From Mogibacterium diversum (GTDB lineage: Bacteria > Bacillota > Clostridia > Peptostreptococcales > Anaerovoracaceae), in assembly GCF_002998925.1 (NCBI RefSeq), contig NZ_CP027228.1, forward strand, positions 62,001 to 126,000: a DNA stretch of 64,000 nt, in the 5' to 3' direction. The notes under the pieces are model-generated. The model ran no database searches and was not told the DNA's origin. It worked only from the letters and a program-made list of their open reading frames with translations. The position numbers were made by a program, and so were the translations under genes. Below are positions 51,997 through 61,054 of the stretch, piece by piece. The stretch's first letter is position 1. Each line of letters starts with the position of its first letter.

Positions 51997-52879
51997 AGCA
52001 AAGTACACTCTCAAGCAGTCGGTTTCGCAGATTGGTCGTAACAAGGGTATGAACATCACTGCCGTACTTGCTATTTCGGCGATGATGCTTATCCTCGGAT
52101 TATTCTTCGTAGCATTTGTAAACGTTGACCTTTTCGCCAATGTTATCAAACAGGATTACAATATCGTTGAGGTCTTCTTAAACGATAACAATACAGATGC
52201 TGTAAATAATGATATCGGGAGCAAACTTAAGTCCACAGAAGGTGTGGACAAGGTTGAGTTCAGATCTAAGGCAGATGCGATAAAGATCATGAAGAAACGC
52301 TGGGGAGATAACGGTTATCTTCTCGATAGCCTTGCGGATAACCCGCTACCTAACTCATATCTCGTGTATGTTAAGGATAAGTCGGTAGCAGATAAGCTTT
52401 CCAAGAGTGCAACATCCATTTCTGGTGTTGAAGATATTAAGTACTATCAGGATACAGTCGAGAAGCTGCAGAGGATAACGAATTTCATTCAGACAGCGTC
52501 GATTATCACCATGATTTTCCTTATAATCGTATCGGTTATCATCGTTGCTAATACCATTAAGCTTACTGTATTTGCACGTTCTAAGGAGATAAGCATAATG
52601 AAATACCTTGGAGCGACGGACTGGTTCGTAAGAGGACCATTCTTGTTTGAGGGGATTATTCTCGGATTTGTGTCGGCGACGATTTCAACTGCTTTAATGT
52701 TTGTTATATATTCGAGACTCATCGGGGTAGTTGGACCTGATATCATGAGGATGTTATCAGTGCCGGTAGTTCCAACAGGATACCTGATTCCTAACGTAAT
52801 GCTCATATTCATTGCGCTAGGAGTAGGAGTAGGTACCTGCGGCAGTATAATCTCGATAAGAAGGTTCTTAGATAGATAA
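51986..52879 (+). CDS. ftsX: cell division protein FtsX
   Basis: 297 residues. N-terminal span AVLAISAMMLILGLFFVAFV, then an external domain (about residues 55-165) and three further spans at about 170-195, 220-245 and 265-290 including the MacB/FtsX-type IIVSVIIVANTIKLTVFARS followed by EISIMKYLGAT. The external loop binds the M23 hydrolase activator encoded next. Gram-positive FtsX-M23 pairs (for example with PcsB) work this way. Overlaps ftsE by 11 bases. Confidence 0.94.
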   Translation: MFSRAKYTLKQSVSQIGRNKGMNITAVLAISAMMLILGLFFVAFVNVDLFANVIKQDYNIVEVFLNDNNTDAVNNDIGSKLKSTEGVDKVEFRSKADAIKIMKKRWGDNGYLLDSLADNPLPNSYLVYVKDKSVADKLSKSATSISGVEDIKYYQDTVEKLQRITNFIQTASIITMIFLIIVSVIIVANTIKLTVFARSKEISIMKYLGATDWFVRGPFLFEGIILGFVSATISTALMFVIYSRLIGVVGPDIMRMLSVPVVPTGYLIPNVMLIFIALGVGVGTCGSIISIRRFLDR

Positions 52880-52890
52880 GGAGGAGACGA

Positions 52891-54072
52891 ATGACTAGGG
52901 TGAATAAAACAAAGTGTGTAGTGGTTTCACTGCTCGCCTTAACTATGGTTGTGTCGACATTTGTAACATCTGTGCCGTCATATGCAACTAGCGCTACTCA
53001 GAAGAAGAAGGAAGCGGCAGCTGCAGGAGCAAAGTCTGCGGAGTTTAGCGCTAAAGTTGGTGAAGCGACTAAGAAGGTTGAAGAACTAGAAGCTAATATT
53101 AATAATGCACAAGCGGAGATCAATGCGACACAGGCAAAGCTCGAGGCAAAGAAGGCTGCTGTAAGCAAGCAGACTGAAGCTCTAAATTCAAGGCTTAGAG
53201 CTATGTATAAGACGGGTACAGCGGGCTTTATCAATGTAATCTTGAGTTCAGGCAATGTTAGCGAACTGATAACAAACGTTAGTATGGTGCAGAGAGTGCT
53301 CTCTAGTGACAAGAAGCTTCTCAGCACACTACAGAAGGACTATAAAGAAATCGAGTTTCTTCAGGATCAGCAGATTAAACAGGAAAAGATTCTGGAGAAG
53401 AATAAAAAGGAAGTCGAAGCAACTCGTGAGAAGTACAAGGGGCTTGCGGATGAATATTCTAAGCAGCAGGACCAGCTAAACGCCGAGGGTGATAAGCTAG
53501 CAGCAGAGGCAGCAGCAGCTCAGGCAGCAGCAGAGGAAAAGCTTAGAAGGCAGCAGGCAGCGCAGGCTCAGAGTCAGTCTTCTTCGAGTAGCTCGAGTAG
53601 CTCGAGCAGTTCAAGTAGCTCAAGCTCAAGTTCGAGCAGCTCAAGTAGCTCAAGCTCAAGCCGTCCAAGTGCACCAACTACTTCAAGCGGATATCAGTGG
53701 CCAGTAAGCGGTGGAACTATAACTTCTCCTTTCGGATGGAGAGTTCATCCAATATTCAAGACAAAGAAGTATCACGATGGTGTAGATGTATCAGGTCTCC
53801 CAAAGGGTACACCTATCAGAGCTATCGCTAACGGTTACGTTACCAAGGCATCATACTATGGTGGTTACGGTAACTGCGTTATGATTTCAATCGGAAACGG
53901 ATACACCACCCTATACGGACATATGAGTGGATTTGCGGTTTCTAATGGTCAGTATGTAACTAAAGGGCAAGTTGTTGGATATATTGGAAGTACGGGTTGG
54001 TCAACAGGTCCGCATCTTCATTTCAGTTTAATCAAGAACGGTACGTATATTAACCCAATGAGTTTATTCTAA
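52891..54072 (+). CDS. secreted M23-family murein hydrolase activator with coiled coil and poly-Ser linker
   Basis: 393 residues. Signal peptide at the start (VVVSLLALTMVVSTFVTS, cleavage near SYATS). A long coiled-coil (about 40-225, rich in Ala/Lys/Glu) follows, then an almost pure serine linker (about residues 229-258, encoded by TCN/AGC repeats at 53576-53665). The C-terminal peptidase M23 domain has zinc ligands His295 and Asp299 (YHDGVDVSG) and the His375-Leu-His377 pair (GPHLHFS). In division operons, the coiled coil is activated by FtsEX. Start ATG 52891 follows AAGGAGGAGACGA. Confidence 0.93.
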   Translation: MTRVNKTKCVVVSLLALTMVVSTFVTSVPSYATSATQKKKEAAAAGAKSAEFSAKVGEATKKVEELEANINNAQAEINATQAKLEAKKAAVSKQTEALNSRLRAMYKTGTAGFINVILSSGNVSELITNVSMVQRVLSSDKKLLSTLQKDYKEIEFLQDQQIKQEKILEKNKKEVEATREKYKGLADEYSKQQDQLNAEGDKLAAEAAAAQAAAEEKLRRQQAAQAQSQSSSSSSSSSSSSSSSSSSSSSSSSSSSSRPSAPTTSSGYQWPVSGGTITSPFGWRVHPIFKTKKYHDGVDVSGLPKGTPIRAIANGYVTKASYYGGYGNCVMISIGNGYTTLYGHMSGFAVSNGQYVTKGQVVGYIGSTGWSTGPHLHFSLIKNGTYINPMSLF

Positions 54073-54076
54073 TTAT

Positions 54077-55729
54077 ATGAATATAGATATTTTTAAAAGC
54101 ACTCCAGTGCTGAATGAATTATTAAGAAAAAGAGGGATAGAGGGAGATGCGGAGCTCGAAGAGTTCCTTTCTCCAAGTCCTAAGCTTGCATATGATCCAT
54201 TCCTGCTAGCAAACATGCATGCGGGAGTGGATTTGTTGTTAGATGCTATATACAGCGGATCTAAAATAGTTATATATGGTGATTATGACTGTGATGGCGT
54301 AACTTCGACAGCTCTTCTGATGAAGGTTATCGGCTCTCTCACAGACAATGTGACTTACTATATACCTTCCAGACTTGATGAGGGCTATGGACTTAATAAG
54401 TCAGCCATAGACCAGATATATCAAGACGAAGGCGAGGTTATCGTCACAGTTGACTGTGGGTCTGTGTCAGCCGAAGAGGTTGCGTATGCGAATAGCCTTG
54501 GCATCGAGACTATTGTGACTGATCACCATACTATAAAAGATGTGATTGCGCCAGGAATCGTCATCAATCCCAAGGCGCCAGAAGATACTTATCCCTTTAA
54601 GGGTCTTGCAGGGGTAGGGGTAGCATATAAACTTGCATTAGCGCTTAGTCGTAACTGTGAAATCCCTCGTAGCCTTATTACAGAAGTGCTCGAACTCGTT
54701 GCGGTTGGAACTATCGGAGATGTAATGCCGCTAGTGGATGAGAACCGTTCGCTTGTAAAGTATGGTCTCAGACTCATGAGACTTGGATTTAAGAACAAGG
54801 GATTAAGAAGGCTCGCAGAACTATCAGGTGTTGATTACAACAATATTACTTCTACGAACGTTGCTTTTTCGTTAGTTCCTAGGATTAATGCTGCTGGCAG
54901 ACTTGGTGATGCCTCGCTTGGAGTTAGAGCATTGCTATCCGATGACGATGATGAAGTAGAGCGTCTATGCACAAAGCTTATGGAGACAAATACGAAGCGA
55001 CGTGAGCTACAGCAGGAAGCTTTTGAAAACTGCATAAGTCTTGCGGATGATGAACTCGAAAAGGGTGATTTCATAATGATTGAGGCCGACCATGCTCACG
55101 AGGGAATCCTGGGAATTGTAGCTGGAAATCTCAAAGAGCGCTACAATAGACCAGTTGTTATTGTGTCACCAAACGATGGGCTCCTCAAAGGGACTGGTAG
55201 ATCTATCGAGGGAATAGACTTGTATTCTCTGCTGAATCGCCATTCAGAGTATTTTGTGAAGTTCGGTGGTCATAAGGCTGCTTGCGGATTCACGATGGAG
55301 ACTGAGAATCTTGAAAAGCTTAGGGCTTCGTTAAAAGAAGATGTGGCGGGACTACTTGCGGATAATGAAAAGTTATTTGACAGGACGATAGAGGCGGATA
55401 TGGATATAATAGTTCCGGATACAAGTATAGAGCTTGCGCGAGCGCTAGAGCTTTTTGCCCCGTTCGGAGCAGGAAATCCAGAACCAGTGTTCAGATTCGA
55501 GAAGGTGCAGGTTGTAGATTGGAAATTCCTATCGGATAATAAACATGCGAGATTTTCTGTGATGCAGCACGGAAGTGCCATTCAGTGCATAATGTTCAAC
55601 AAAGCGATGGACGTGTATAGCCTGATTGCTAGCAATAAACCTCTGACAGTTTACGGAGTGATGGACATAAATAGGTGGAAGGACAGAGAGAATGTTCAAA
55701 TCAGAGTCCTCGATGTTGAGGAGGCATAG
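54077..55729 (+). CDS. recJ: single-stranded-DNA-specific exonuclease RecJ
   Basis: 5'-3' exonuclease, 550 residues. DHH phosphoesterase motifs: GDYDCDG at residues 68-74, TVDCGS near 120, DHH at residues 149-151 and PRINAAGRLGDA later. The DHHA1 part has EGILGIVAGNLKERYNRPVV and FGGHKAACGFTME, and an OB fold ends the protein. ATG 54077 lies 4 bases after the previous stop and has no clear ribosome-binding site, so translation may depend on coupling. Its last 38 bases overlap the next gene. Confidence 0.93.
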   Translation: MNIDIFKSTPVLNELLRKRGIEGDAELEEFLSPSPKLAYDPFLLANMHAGVDLLLDAIYSGSKIVIYGDYDCDGVTSTALLMKVIGSLTDNVTYYIPSRLDEGYGLNKSAIDQIYQDEGEVIVTVDCGSVSAEEVAYANSLGIETIVTDHHTIKDVIAPGIVINPKAPEDTYPFKGLAGVGVAYKLALALSRNCEIPRSLITEVLELVAVGTIGDVMPLVDENRSLVKYGLRLMRLGFKNKGLRRLAELSGVDYNNITSTNVAFSLVPRINAAGRLGDASLGVRALLSDDDDEVERLCTKLMETNTKRRELQQEAFENCISLADDELEKGDFIMIEADHAHEGILGIVAGNLKERYNRPVVIVSPNDGLLKGTGRSIEGIDLYSLLNRHSEYFVKFGGHKAACGFTMETENLEKLRASLKEDVAGLLADNEKLFDRTIEADMDIIVPDTSIELARALELFAPFGAGNPEPVFRFEKVQVVDWKFLSDNKHARFSVMQHGSAIQCIMFNKAMDVYSLIASNKPLTVYGVMDINRWKDRENVQIRVLDVEEA

Positions 55730-56864
55730 AACATTATTAATCGCATTTGCCGCAGGGTTTGGAACTGCGGTAGTTTGCGCTGTGATTTTCATGCATATTG
55801 TGCTTGGAGGGAGACTGATATCTCAGTACAAACTCGACCAATATGAGGCCCTAGATGATGAGTTCGGCAAGTACTATGACATTCAGAAAATAATCAATAA
55901 CAAGGCATACTACAAGCAAGACACTGACGAAGTCGATAAAGCTGTAGCTCTTGGCATGCTAAAGACACTGGATGATAAATACGCCGAATATATGACGGAG
56001 AAAGAGTACGAGGCATTTGAACGCAGGTATTTAACATCGTATTCTGGCGTCGGAGTAGCTCTTAAGCTTGATGAAAATGATAAAATCGTGGTTAATAGGG
56101 TACTATCTGGAAGCGATGCAGAACAATCAGGGATTCTAGCGGGGGACGAACTCCTTAAAATTAATGGCAAGAATGTAAAGAGTCTAAACGATGCAGCCGA
56201 GCTAATGGAAGGCGGCGGAGACAATGATGTCGAATTTACTATCTCGCGAGGGGGAGTCGTTAAGAAGTACAAGCTCACTCGTTCTAAAGTTGAAGATGAT
56301 GGTGTGACATATGAGGTGAAGGATTCATCAAAACACATAGGATATATACGCATCAGTACATTTAGAAAGGGAACTTCAAAATCATTCAAAAACGCTATAG
56401 AGATGCTTAAAACCGAGGATTGCAATAAGATCATCGTTGATATACGCGGCAATACCGGAGGGGTAGTCGAAGAAGCATTTGGCTCAGCAGACGAGGTTCT
56501 TAAAAAAGCGAAGCTTGGCAAGATAGTTTCCAAGAAAAAGACCAAGAAATACACTTCAGATGACAGTTCGGCTGATGTAAAGCTTGTAGTCCTTGTAGAT
56601 CAGGATACAGCAAGTGCGGCGGAGATATTTGCGGCTGCACTAAAAGCAAACGATGTGAAAATAATTGGAACTAAGACGTACGGAAAAGGTGTAATACAGA
56701 CGATTTTTAAGCTTAAGGGTGGATCTGTGGTGAAACTGACGACTGCAGAGTATATCGATCCAAATGGCAAAAGGATAAATGAAAAGGGCGTAACGCCTAA
56801 TGTGGAAGCAAAGTCTGGAGACGTAGCAATTCAAGAAGCGATGAAGCTGCTTGAGAGCAAGTAG
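55692..56864 (+). CDS. S41-family carboxyl-terminal processing protease (CtpA type), membrane anchored
   Basis: 390 residues. One N-terminal span (LLIAFAAGFGTAVVCAVIF) anchors it with the catalytic part outside. A PDZ domain lies at about residues 100-185 (GVGVALKL, GSDAEQSGILAGDELLKING). Catalytic Ser308 (QDTASAAEIFAAA), Lys332 and Gln336 (TYGKGVIQTIF) form the usual CtpA triad spacing. ATG 55692 follows GGAAGGACAGAGAGA and lies 38 bases inside recJ; a second Met eight codons later is an alternative. Family role: processing of cell-envelope proteins. The next gene begins 11 bases after its stop. Confidence 0.92.
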   Translation: MFKSESSMLRRHRTLLIAFAAGFGTAVVCAVIFMHIVLGGRLISQYKLDQYEALDDEFGKYYDIQKIINNKAYYKQDTDEVDKAVALGMLKTLDDKYAEYMTEKEYEAFERRYLTSYSGVGVALKLDENDKIVVNRVLSGSDAEQSGILAGDELLKINGKNVKSLNDAAELMEGGGDNDVEFTISRGGVVKKYKLTRSKVEDDGVTYEVKDSSKHIGYIRISTFRKGTSKSFKNAIEMLKTEDCNKIIVDIRGNTGGVVEEAFGSADEVLKKAKLGKIVSKKKTKKYTSDDSSADVKLVVLVDQDTASAAEIFAAALKANDVKIIGTKTYGKGVIQTIFKLKGGSVVKLTTAEYIDPNGKRINEKGVTPNVEAKSGDVAIQEAMKLLESK

Positions 56865-56874
56865 GGGGCTCGCA

Positions 56875-57534
56875 ATGTATTTATTATATACAAATGAATA
56901 CAAGAGGAATTCTGCGCATAGTAGAGAGCTACTTGCAAGGAGCATTAGAAAGCTTATCGAGAGTGATAGTAGCATAGATATTGCCCCTGAATTAGCTGCA
57001 CTTACAGGTGAAGAGCTACGAAGGTATATAGCAGATAATATCGAGTTCAACAAAAATGGAAAGCCTCATATCGCTGGGATTCCAGATTATTCGATCTCTC
57101 ATAGCGAGAATACTTGGGCAATCATTTTTTCAGATGCACCATGCGGCCTCGATATACAGTATAATAAAAAAGCGAAGCTCGAGAAGATTGCTGTAAAGTT
57201 ATATCAGGAAGATGAGCAGGAGAGTGTAAATAAACTAGGAATAGATGAGTTCTTCCGCATATGGTCAAGGAGAGAGGCACTTATCAAAGCTGCCGGAAGC
57301 TCTGTCTTCTACGATGCTCCTAGCACAATGGGGGAAAGCACTATATATGAAGGCGCTATGTGGCGCATCTATGATGTATCGCTAGGCGCTGAGATAAGTA
57401 GTGCTGATAATGCGGGAGCTACATCTAGCGATGGATCATGCAGGAGAGAGAGATGGCTTTACGCAGCAACTGCGGTAAGAGATGATTCTGCATTTGGAGG
57501 AACTAATAATCTGCAGGTATCTACGCTTGATTAA
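56875..57534 (+). CDS. 4'-phosphopantetheinyl transferase superfamily protein (Sfp type)
   Basis: 219 residues. Transfers 4'-phosphopantetheine from CoA to carrier proteins. Motifs: ISHSENTWAIIFSD, then CGLDIQ with Asp93, and WSRREALIKA with Trp130, Glu134 and Lys138. The second acidic residue of the usual G(V/I)DIE motif is Gln95 here. Start ATG 56875 is chosen because AGGGGG lies 6 bases upstream; an upstream TTG lies inside the protease gene. No carrier-protein or synthase genes are nearby, so the target is unknown. Low-complexity residues near 180-200 (Ser/Ala rich) precede the end. Confidence 0.85.
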   Translation: MYLLYTNEYKRNSAHSRELLARSIRKLIESDSSIDIAPELAALTGEELRRYIADNIEFNKNGKPHIAGIPDYSISHSENTWAIIFSDAPCGLDIQYNKKAKLEKIAVKLYQEDEQESVNKLGIDEFFRIWSRREALIKAAGSSVFYDAPSTMGESTIYEGAMWRIYDVSLGAEISSADNAGATSSDGSCRRERWLYAATAVRDDSAFGGTNNLQVSTLD

Positions 57535-57619
57535 TAAACATGGGTAATATTAGCGCCGAAGGTATGTGGCAGCAAGGAGCCTCCCGCAAAATATATTACC
57601 GATAGGAGTATATGAGGAT

Positions 57620-58165
57620 ATGAGCAAGAAACGTGGCGTCGGTGACGAGGCTATGAGATACCTATCGCACCGCATGAGGACTGAGCAGGAGATGCGTCAG
57701 CACCTCAAGGAGAAGGAATATGAGGACTCCGAGATAGAGGGCGCAATTGATGACCTCAAGGCTCACCACTACATAGATGATTATGAATACGCGCTTGCTT
57801 TCTACAGGAATTCCTTCGAGAAGCTAAGGGGAGGTATGAGAGCCAAACGTGAACTCGAGCAGAAGGGCGTCGATGCTCTAACTGCAGAAAATGCCTTAGA
57901 AGATTATAAGTACGAAGCGGGTGTAGATGAGCTTGCAAATGCCAGGCGGATAGCAATAGAGAGCATATACGGCTTTGAAGCGACGAGAGGGTACGAGAAC
58001 TCGGTAGAAGCCGTGCTACAGAGTGCATCAGATAGCGAAGAAGCGGAATATCTGGATGAACGCAAGATAGCATCTATGGCTAGAAAGCTAGAGAACAGAG
58101 GATATACCAGCGGTGTTATCTATAAGATAATCTCCGAGATGCGCAGCTGGAAGATCAAAGCATAA
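57620..58165 (+). CDS. recX: regulatory protein RecX
   Basis: 181 residues from ATG 57620 with the three-helix RecX repeats visible: AMRYLSHRMRTEQEMRQHLK, LKAHHYIDDYEYALAFYRN and MRAKRELEQKGVDALTAEN, then a C-terminal repeat ending in KLENRGYTSGVIYKIISEMR. RecX dampens RecA filaments. An open frame extends upstream to a GTG at 57566; TAGGAG at 57603-57608 favours the shorter start. It follows the transferase gene after an 85-base gap. It sits near recJ and rmuC, giving a DNA-repair cluster. Confidence 0.85.
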   Translation: MSKKRGVGDEAMRYLSHRMRTEQEMRQHLKEKEYEDSEIEGAIDDLKAHHYIDDYEYALAFYRNSFEKLRGGMRAKRELEQKGVDALTAENALEDYKYEAGVDELANARRIAIESIYGFEATRGYENSVEAVLQSASDSEEAEYLDERKIASMARKLENRGYTSGVIYKIISEMRSWKIKA

Positions 58166-58183
58166 AGGTAAAGCAATAAATAT

Positions 58184-59275
58184 ATGAATACTATTATGAT
58201 ATTGTTATTAATTATGTGTCTAGGGTCGATGCTCATGAGCATCCTCGTTCTGATGCGCACGAAAGGCAATGAGGAGCGAATGGATACGTATTTTAAGGCG
58301 TACGGCGATGCTATTGCCAAGAGTCAGATGACGATGTCCGAGCATCAGGATTTGAGGCTCAAAGAGCTAAATGACAGCATGGCGAGGCTTCGTGCTGAGA
58401 ATAACACGCAGATCGAGAATATACGCCATACGGTCGATGAGAAACTGCAGACGACTTTGGATACAAGGCTCACAAAGTCATTTGGATTAGTGAACGCGAG
58501 ACTAGAGCAAGTGTACCGGGGACTCGGCGAGATGCAGTCAGTCGCACAGGGAGTTGGTGATCTCAGAAAGATACTGTCTAATGTAAAGACTCGCGGTATA
58601 CTCGGTGAAGTGCAGCTTGGGTCTATTCTCGAGCAGATGCTTCCGCCTAGTCACTACGTTAAGAATGCTAGGCTTAAGGAGAACAGCAGGGAGAATGTCG
58701 AGTTTGCGATTAGACTTCCTGGAACGGACGATCACGATGTGTTCCTCCCTATCGATGCGAAGTTCCCTGGAGATGCTTATAACGCACTGCTTGAAGCATA
58801 TGACCTAGGGGAGAAAGAGGCGATTAGCGAGGCGAAGAAGAAGCTCGTTAATAGAATCGAGAGTGAAGCCAAAGACATCAACTCGAAGTATATCAATCCA
58901 CCGATTACGACGGATTTTGCAATACTATTCCTTCCGTTCGAAGGACTGTATTCTGAAGCGATTAATGCTGGACTCATCGAACCACTGCAGAGGAAGTACA
59001 AGGTAACCATTGCCGGACCGACCACGATGGCAGCGCTTCTTAATAGTTTACAGATGGGCTTCAACACTTTAGCGATAGAGAAGAAGAGCAGTGAAGTGTG
59101 GGAGCTACTGCACGCTGTACAGAAGGAATTTGAGAGATTTGAGGTGGTTCTAGCCAAGTCACAAGGGCACTTAAAGCAAGCTAGTGATGATATCGATGAG
59201 CTGGCAGGCGTACGCATGCGCCAGATGAAGAGAGCGCTGCAGAGAGTAAATAATATTGAAGGCGAAGAGGAATAA
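58184..59275 (+). CDS. rmuC: DNA recombination protein RmuC homologue
   Basis: 363 residues. One N-terminal span (IMILLLIMCLGSMLMSILVL), a coiled coil (about 45-130), then the RmuC nuclease-like domain with ILSNVKTRGILGEVQLGSIL and the conserved LPIDAKFPGDAYN-type segment (DVFLPIDAKFPGD), and DFAILFLPFEGLYSEAI. RmuC limits inversions at short inverted repeats in E. coli; the biochemical activity is not well established. ATG 58184 follows AAAGGTAAAGCAATAAAT with a modest site. The phosphoesterase gene begins 2 bases after its stop. Confidence 0.9.
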   Translation: MNTIMILLLIMCLGSMLMSILVLMRTKGNEERMDTYFKAYGDAIAKSQMTMSEHQDLRLKELNDSMARLRAENNTQIENIRHTVDEKLQTTLDTRLTKSFGLVNARLEQVYRGLGEMQSVAQGVGDLRKILSNVKTRGILGEVQLGSILEQMLPPSHYVKNARLKENSRENVEFAIRLPGTDDHDVFLPIDAKFPGDAYNALLEAYDLGEKEAISEAKKKLVNRIESEAKDINSKYINPPITTDFAILFLPFEGLYSEAINAGLIEPLQRKYKVTIAGPTTMAALLNSLQMGFNTLAIEKKSSEVWELLHAVQKEFERFEVVLAKSQGHLKQASDDIDELAGVRMRQMKRALQRVNNIEGEEE

Positions 59276-59277
59276 GT

Positions 59278-59991
59278 ATGAAAATATACGCCATTGCGGA
59301 TCTTCATCTTTCCTTTGATGAGAGAATAGATAAGCCGATGGACGTCTTTGGACCTGGCTGGGGAGACCATGCAGAGCGAGTTAAAGCTGCTTGGACCGAG
59401 CTGGTTACAGACGATGATATTGTAATAATTGCAGGAGATATATCGTGGGGCCTGAAGCTAGACGAGGCTATGGCTGACCTGGACTGGATTCATGAGCTGC
59501 CTGGTCAGAAGGTGCTGCTGCGCGGAAACCATGACCTCTGGTGGTGCAGGATTCAGCACCTTAGGACACTCTACGACGATATGCATTTTCTGCAAAATGA
59601 TTGTTACTATGTAGAGGCATTAGACCTTGCGATTTGTGGCTCACGCGGCTGGCCGACACCTGACGCTACTACGTATACAGAGCATGATGAAAAGATGTAT
59701 TTGCGTGAGCAAGGCAGACTTAGAAATAGCCTCGTAGATGCGAAGATAAAGGGCGCATCAGAAATTATCATGGCGATGCACTATCCGCCGGCTAAGGTGG
59801 AAGAGACGGAATTTACCAGGATTATGCAGGAATACGGTGTTACGCAGTGCGTCTATGGTCACCTTCACGGCATGGTCGCGTGGAACAATGGTATCAAGGG
59901 CGAGCATGGTGGTATAGACTATAAACTCGTTTCACTAGACTACCTCGGTGCGAAACCAAAGCTAATTTATGATAGTGAACAGGAAAAGTAA
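59278..59991 (+). CDS. calcineurin-like metallophosphoesterase
   Basis: 237 residues. All five metal motifs are seen: IADLHLSF, AGDISWG, RGNHDLWW, MHYPP and YGHLHG. It lacks a signal peptide, so it is cytoplasmic. This subfamily (YpbG/YkuE-like in Firmicutes) has no settled substrate. ATG 59278 follows GAAGAGGAATAAGT at the end of rmuC, 2 bases after its stop, implying one transcript. Confidence 0.9.
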   Translation: MKIYAIADLHLSFDERIDKPMDVFGPGWGDHAERVKAAWTELVTDDDIVIIAGDISWGLKLDEAMADLDWIHELPGQKVLLRGNHDLWWCRIQHLRTLYDDMHFLQNDCYYVEALDLAICGSRGWPTPDATTYTEHDEKMYLREQGRLRNSLVDAKIKGASEIIMAMHYPPAKVEETEFTRIMQEYGVTQCVYGHLHGMVAWNNGIKGEHGGIDYKLVSLDYLGAKPKLIYDSEQEK

Positions 59992-60020
59992 CGATAAATT
60001 AAAAAAGAGGGCATTTATAA

Positions 60021-60977
60021 GTGAAATATGCATTTATCATTAATCCGATTGCTGGAAATGGCAAGAAGGCGGACAAGCTGTGCAAAGAAATCAGTGCAGC
60101 GGCGCTAGATTCGGAATTCGACATTGAGCTACATTATACGACCGGACCAGGTTCTGCGACGCACATCGCAGATAAGGTTGCGGCTTCTGCAGAGCGAGAC
60201 GGCGAAGAAGTGCGAATCTATGCCTGCGGTGGGGATGGCACTGTGAATGAAGTTGCAAATGGTGTATACGGCCATGCAAATGCAGCACTCGGAGTTATCC
60301 CGATTGGCAGTGGAAATGACCTTATCCGTAACTTCGGGGGCCCTAAAGCCACGGATTATAAAGATCTCATGTCCCAGCTTTTGGCTGAGGAAGAAGTAAT
60401 TGATGTTATGTCGTACTCATACAAGAGAGACGGAGAGAGCTATAACAGAATCGGACTCAATGCGTTTAATATCGGTTTTGACGGGAACGTTGCGATATTG
60501 GCGACTTATTTTAATAAAAAGACTTTTATCGGTGGATCGTTATCGTACGGACTGTCGATTTTTCTAAACCTCATCGAGAAGTCGGGACAGAATCTACAGG
60601 TTAATATAGATGGACAGCAGCTATTTAAGGGGCCGCTGATGATGTGCACTATTGGAAACGGTAGGTTTTGTGGTGGCGGAATTGAGAGCAGCCCAAAGGC
60701 GAAGCTCGATGATGGACTTCTAGATGTGCTTGTCGTGCATAGGATCCCAAGGCGTACTGTGCTTAAGGTTCTACCTAAATTCTCAAAAGGAAAGCTTGAT
60801 GAGATAAAGGGAATAGAGAAGATTACTGAGTTTAAGCAGGGAAGAAAGATCGATATTATCCCCAGAAGTGGACACATGAAGTTTGTCGTAGATGGCGAGA
60901 TAACGGAAACTGACGAGCTTGCGATAGAGGTTAAGGATAGGGCTATGCGGGTGCTAGTGCCGTATCTTCAGGTTTAG
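60021..60977 (+). CDS. diacylglycerol kinase family lipid kinase (DgkB/YegS type)
   Basis: 318 residues from GTG 60021 (AAAGAGGG upstream). The catalytic fold motifs are INPIAGNGKKADKL at the start, CGGDGTVNEVANGV with the Gly-Gly-Asp-Gly and PIGSGNDLIRNFG. The C-terminal beta domain follows. DgkB-type enzymes phosphorylate diacylglycerol released during lipoteichoic acid synthesis; other family members use different lipids. Cytoplasmic, membrane associated. Located between the phosphoesterase and a cell-wall carboxypeptidase. Confidence 0.9.
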   Translation: MKYAFIINPIAGNGKKADKLCKEISAAALDSEFDIELHYTTGPGSATHIADKVAASAERDGEEVRIYACGGDGTVNEVANGVYGHANAALGVIPIGSGNDLIRNFGGPKATDYKDLMSQLLAEEEVIDVMSYSYKRDGESYNRIGLNAFNIGFDGNVAILATYFNKKTFIGGSLSYGLSIFLNLIEKSGQNLQVNIDGQQLFKGPLMMCTIGNGRFCGGGIESSPKAKLDDGLLDVLVVHRIPRRTVLKVLPKFSKGKLDEIKGIEKITEFKQGRKIDIIPRSGHMKFVVDGEITETDELAIEVKDRAMRVLVPYLQV

Positions 60978-61054
60978 CTGAGGTTTTAAGGAACTGATTG
61001 AGCGTATCGATGCGAGGCACATCAGTAAAGAAAAATCTTGATTGGAGATTAGAG

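Noticed and set aside
53576..53665. Serine-codon repeat as a possible CRISPR or satellite repeat
   Set aside because: It is in frame within a gene and encodes a linker; no spacers are present.
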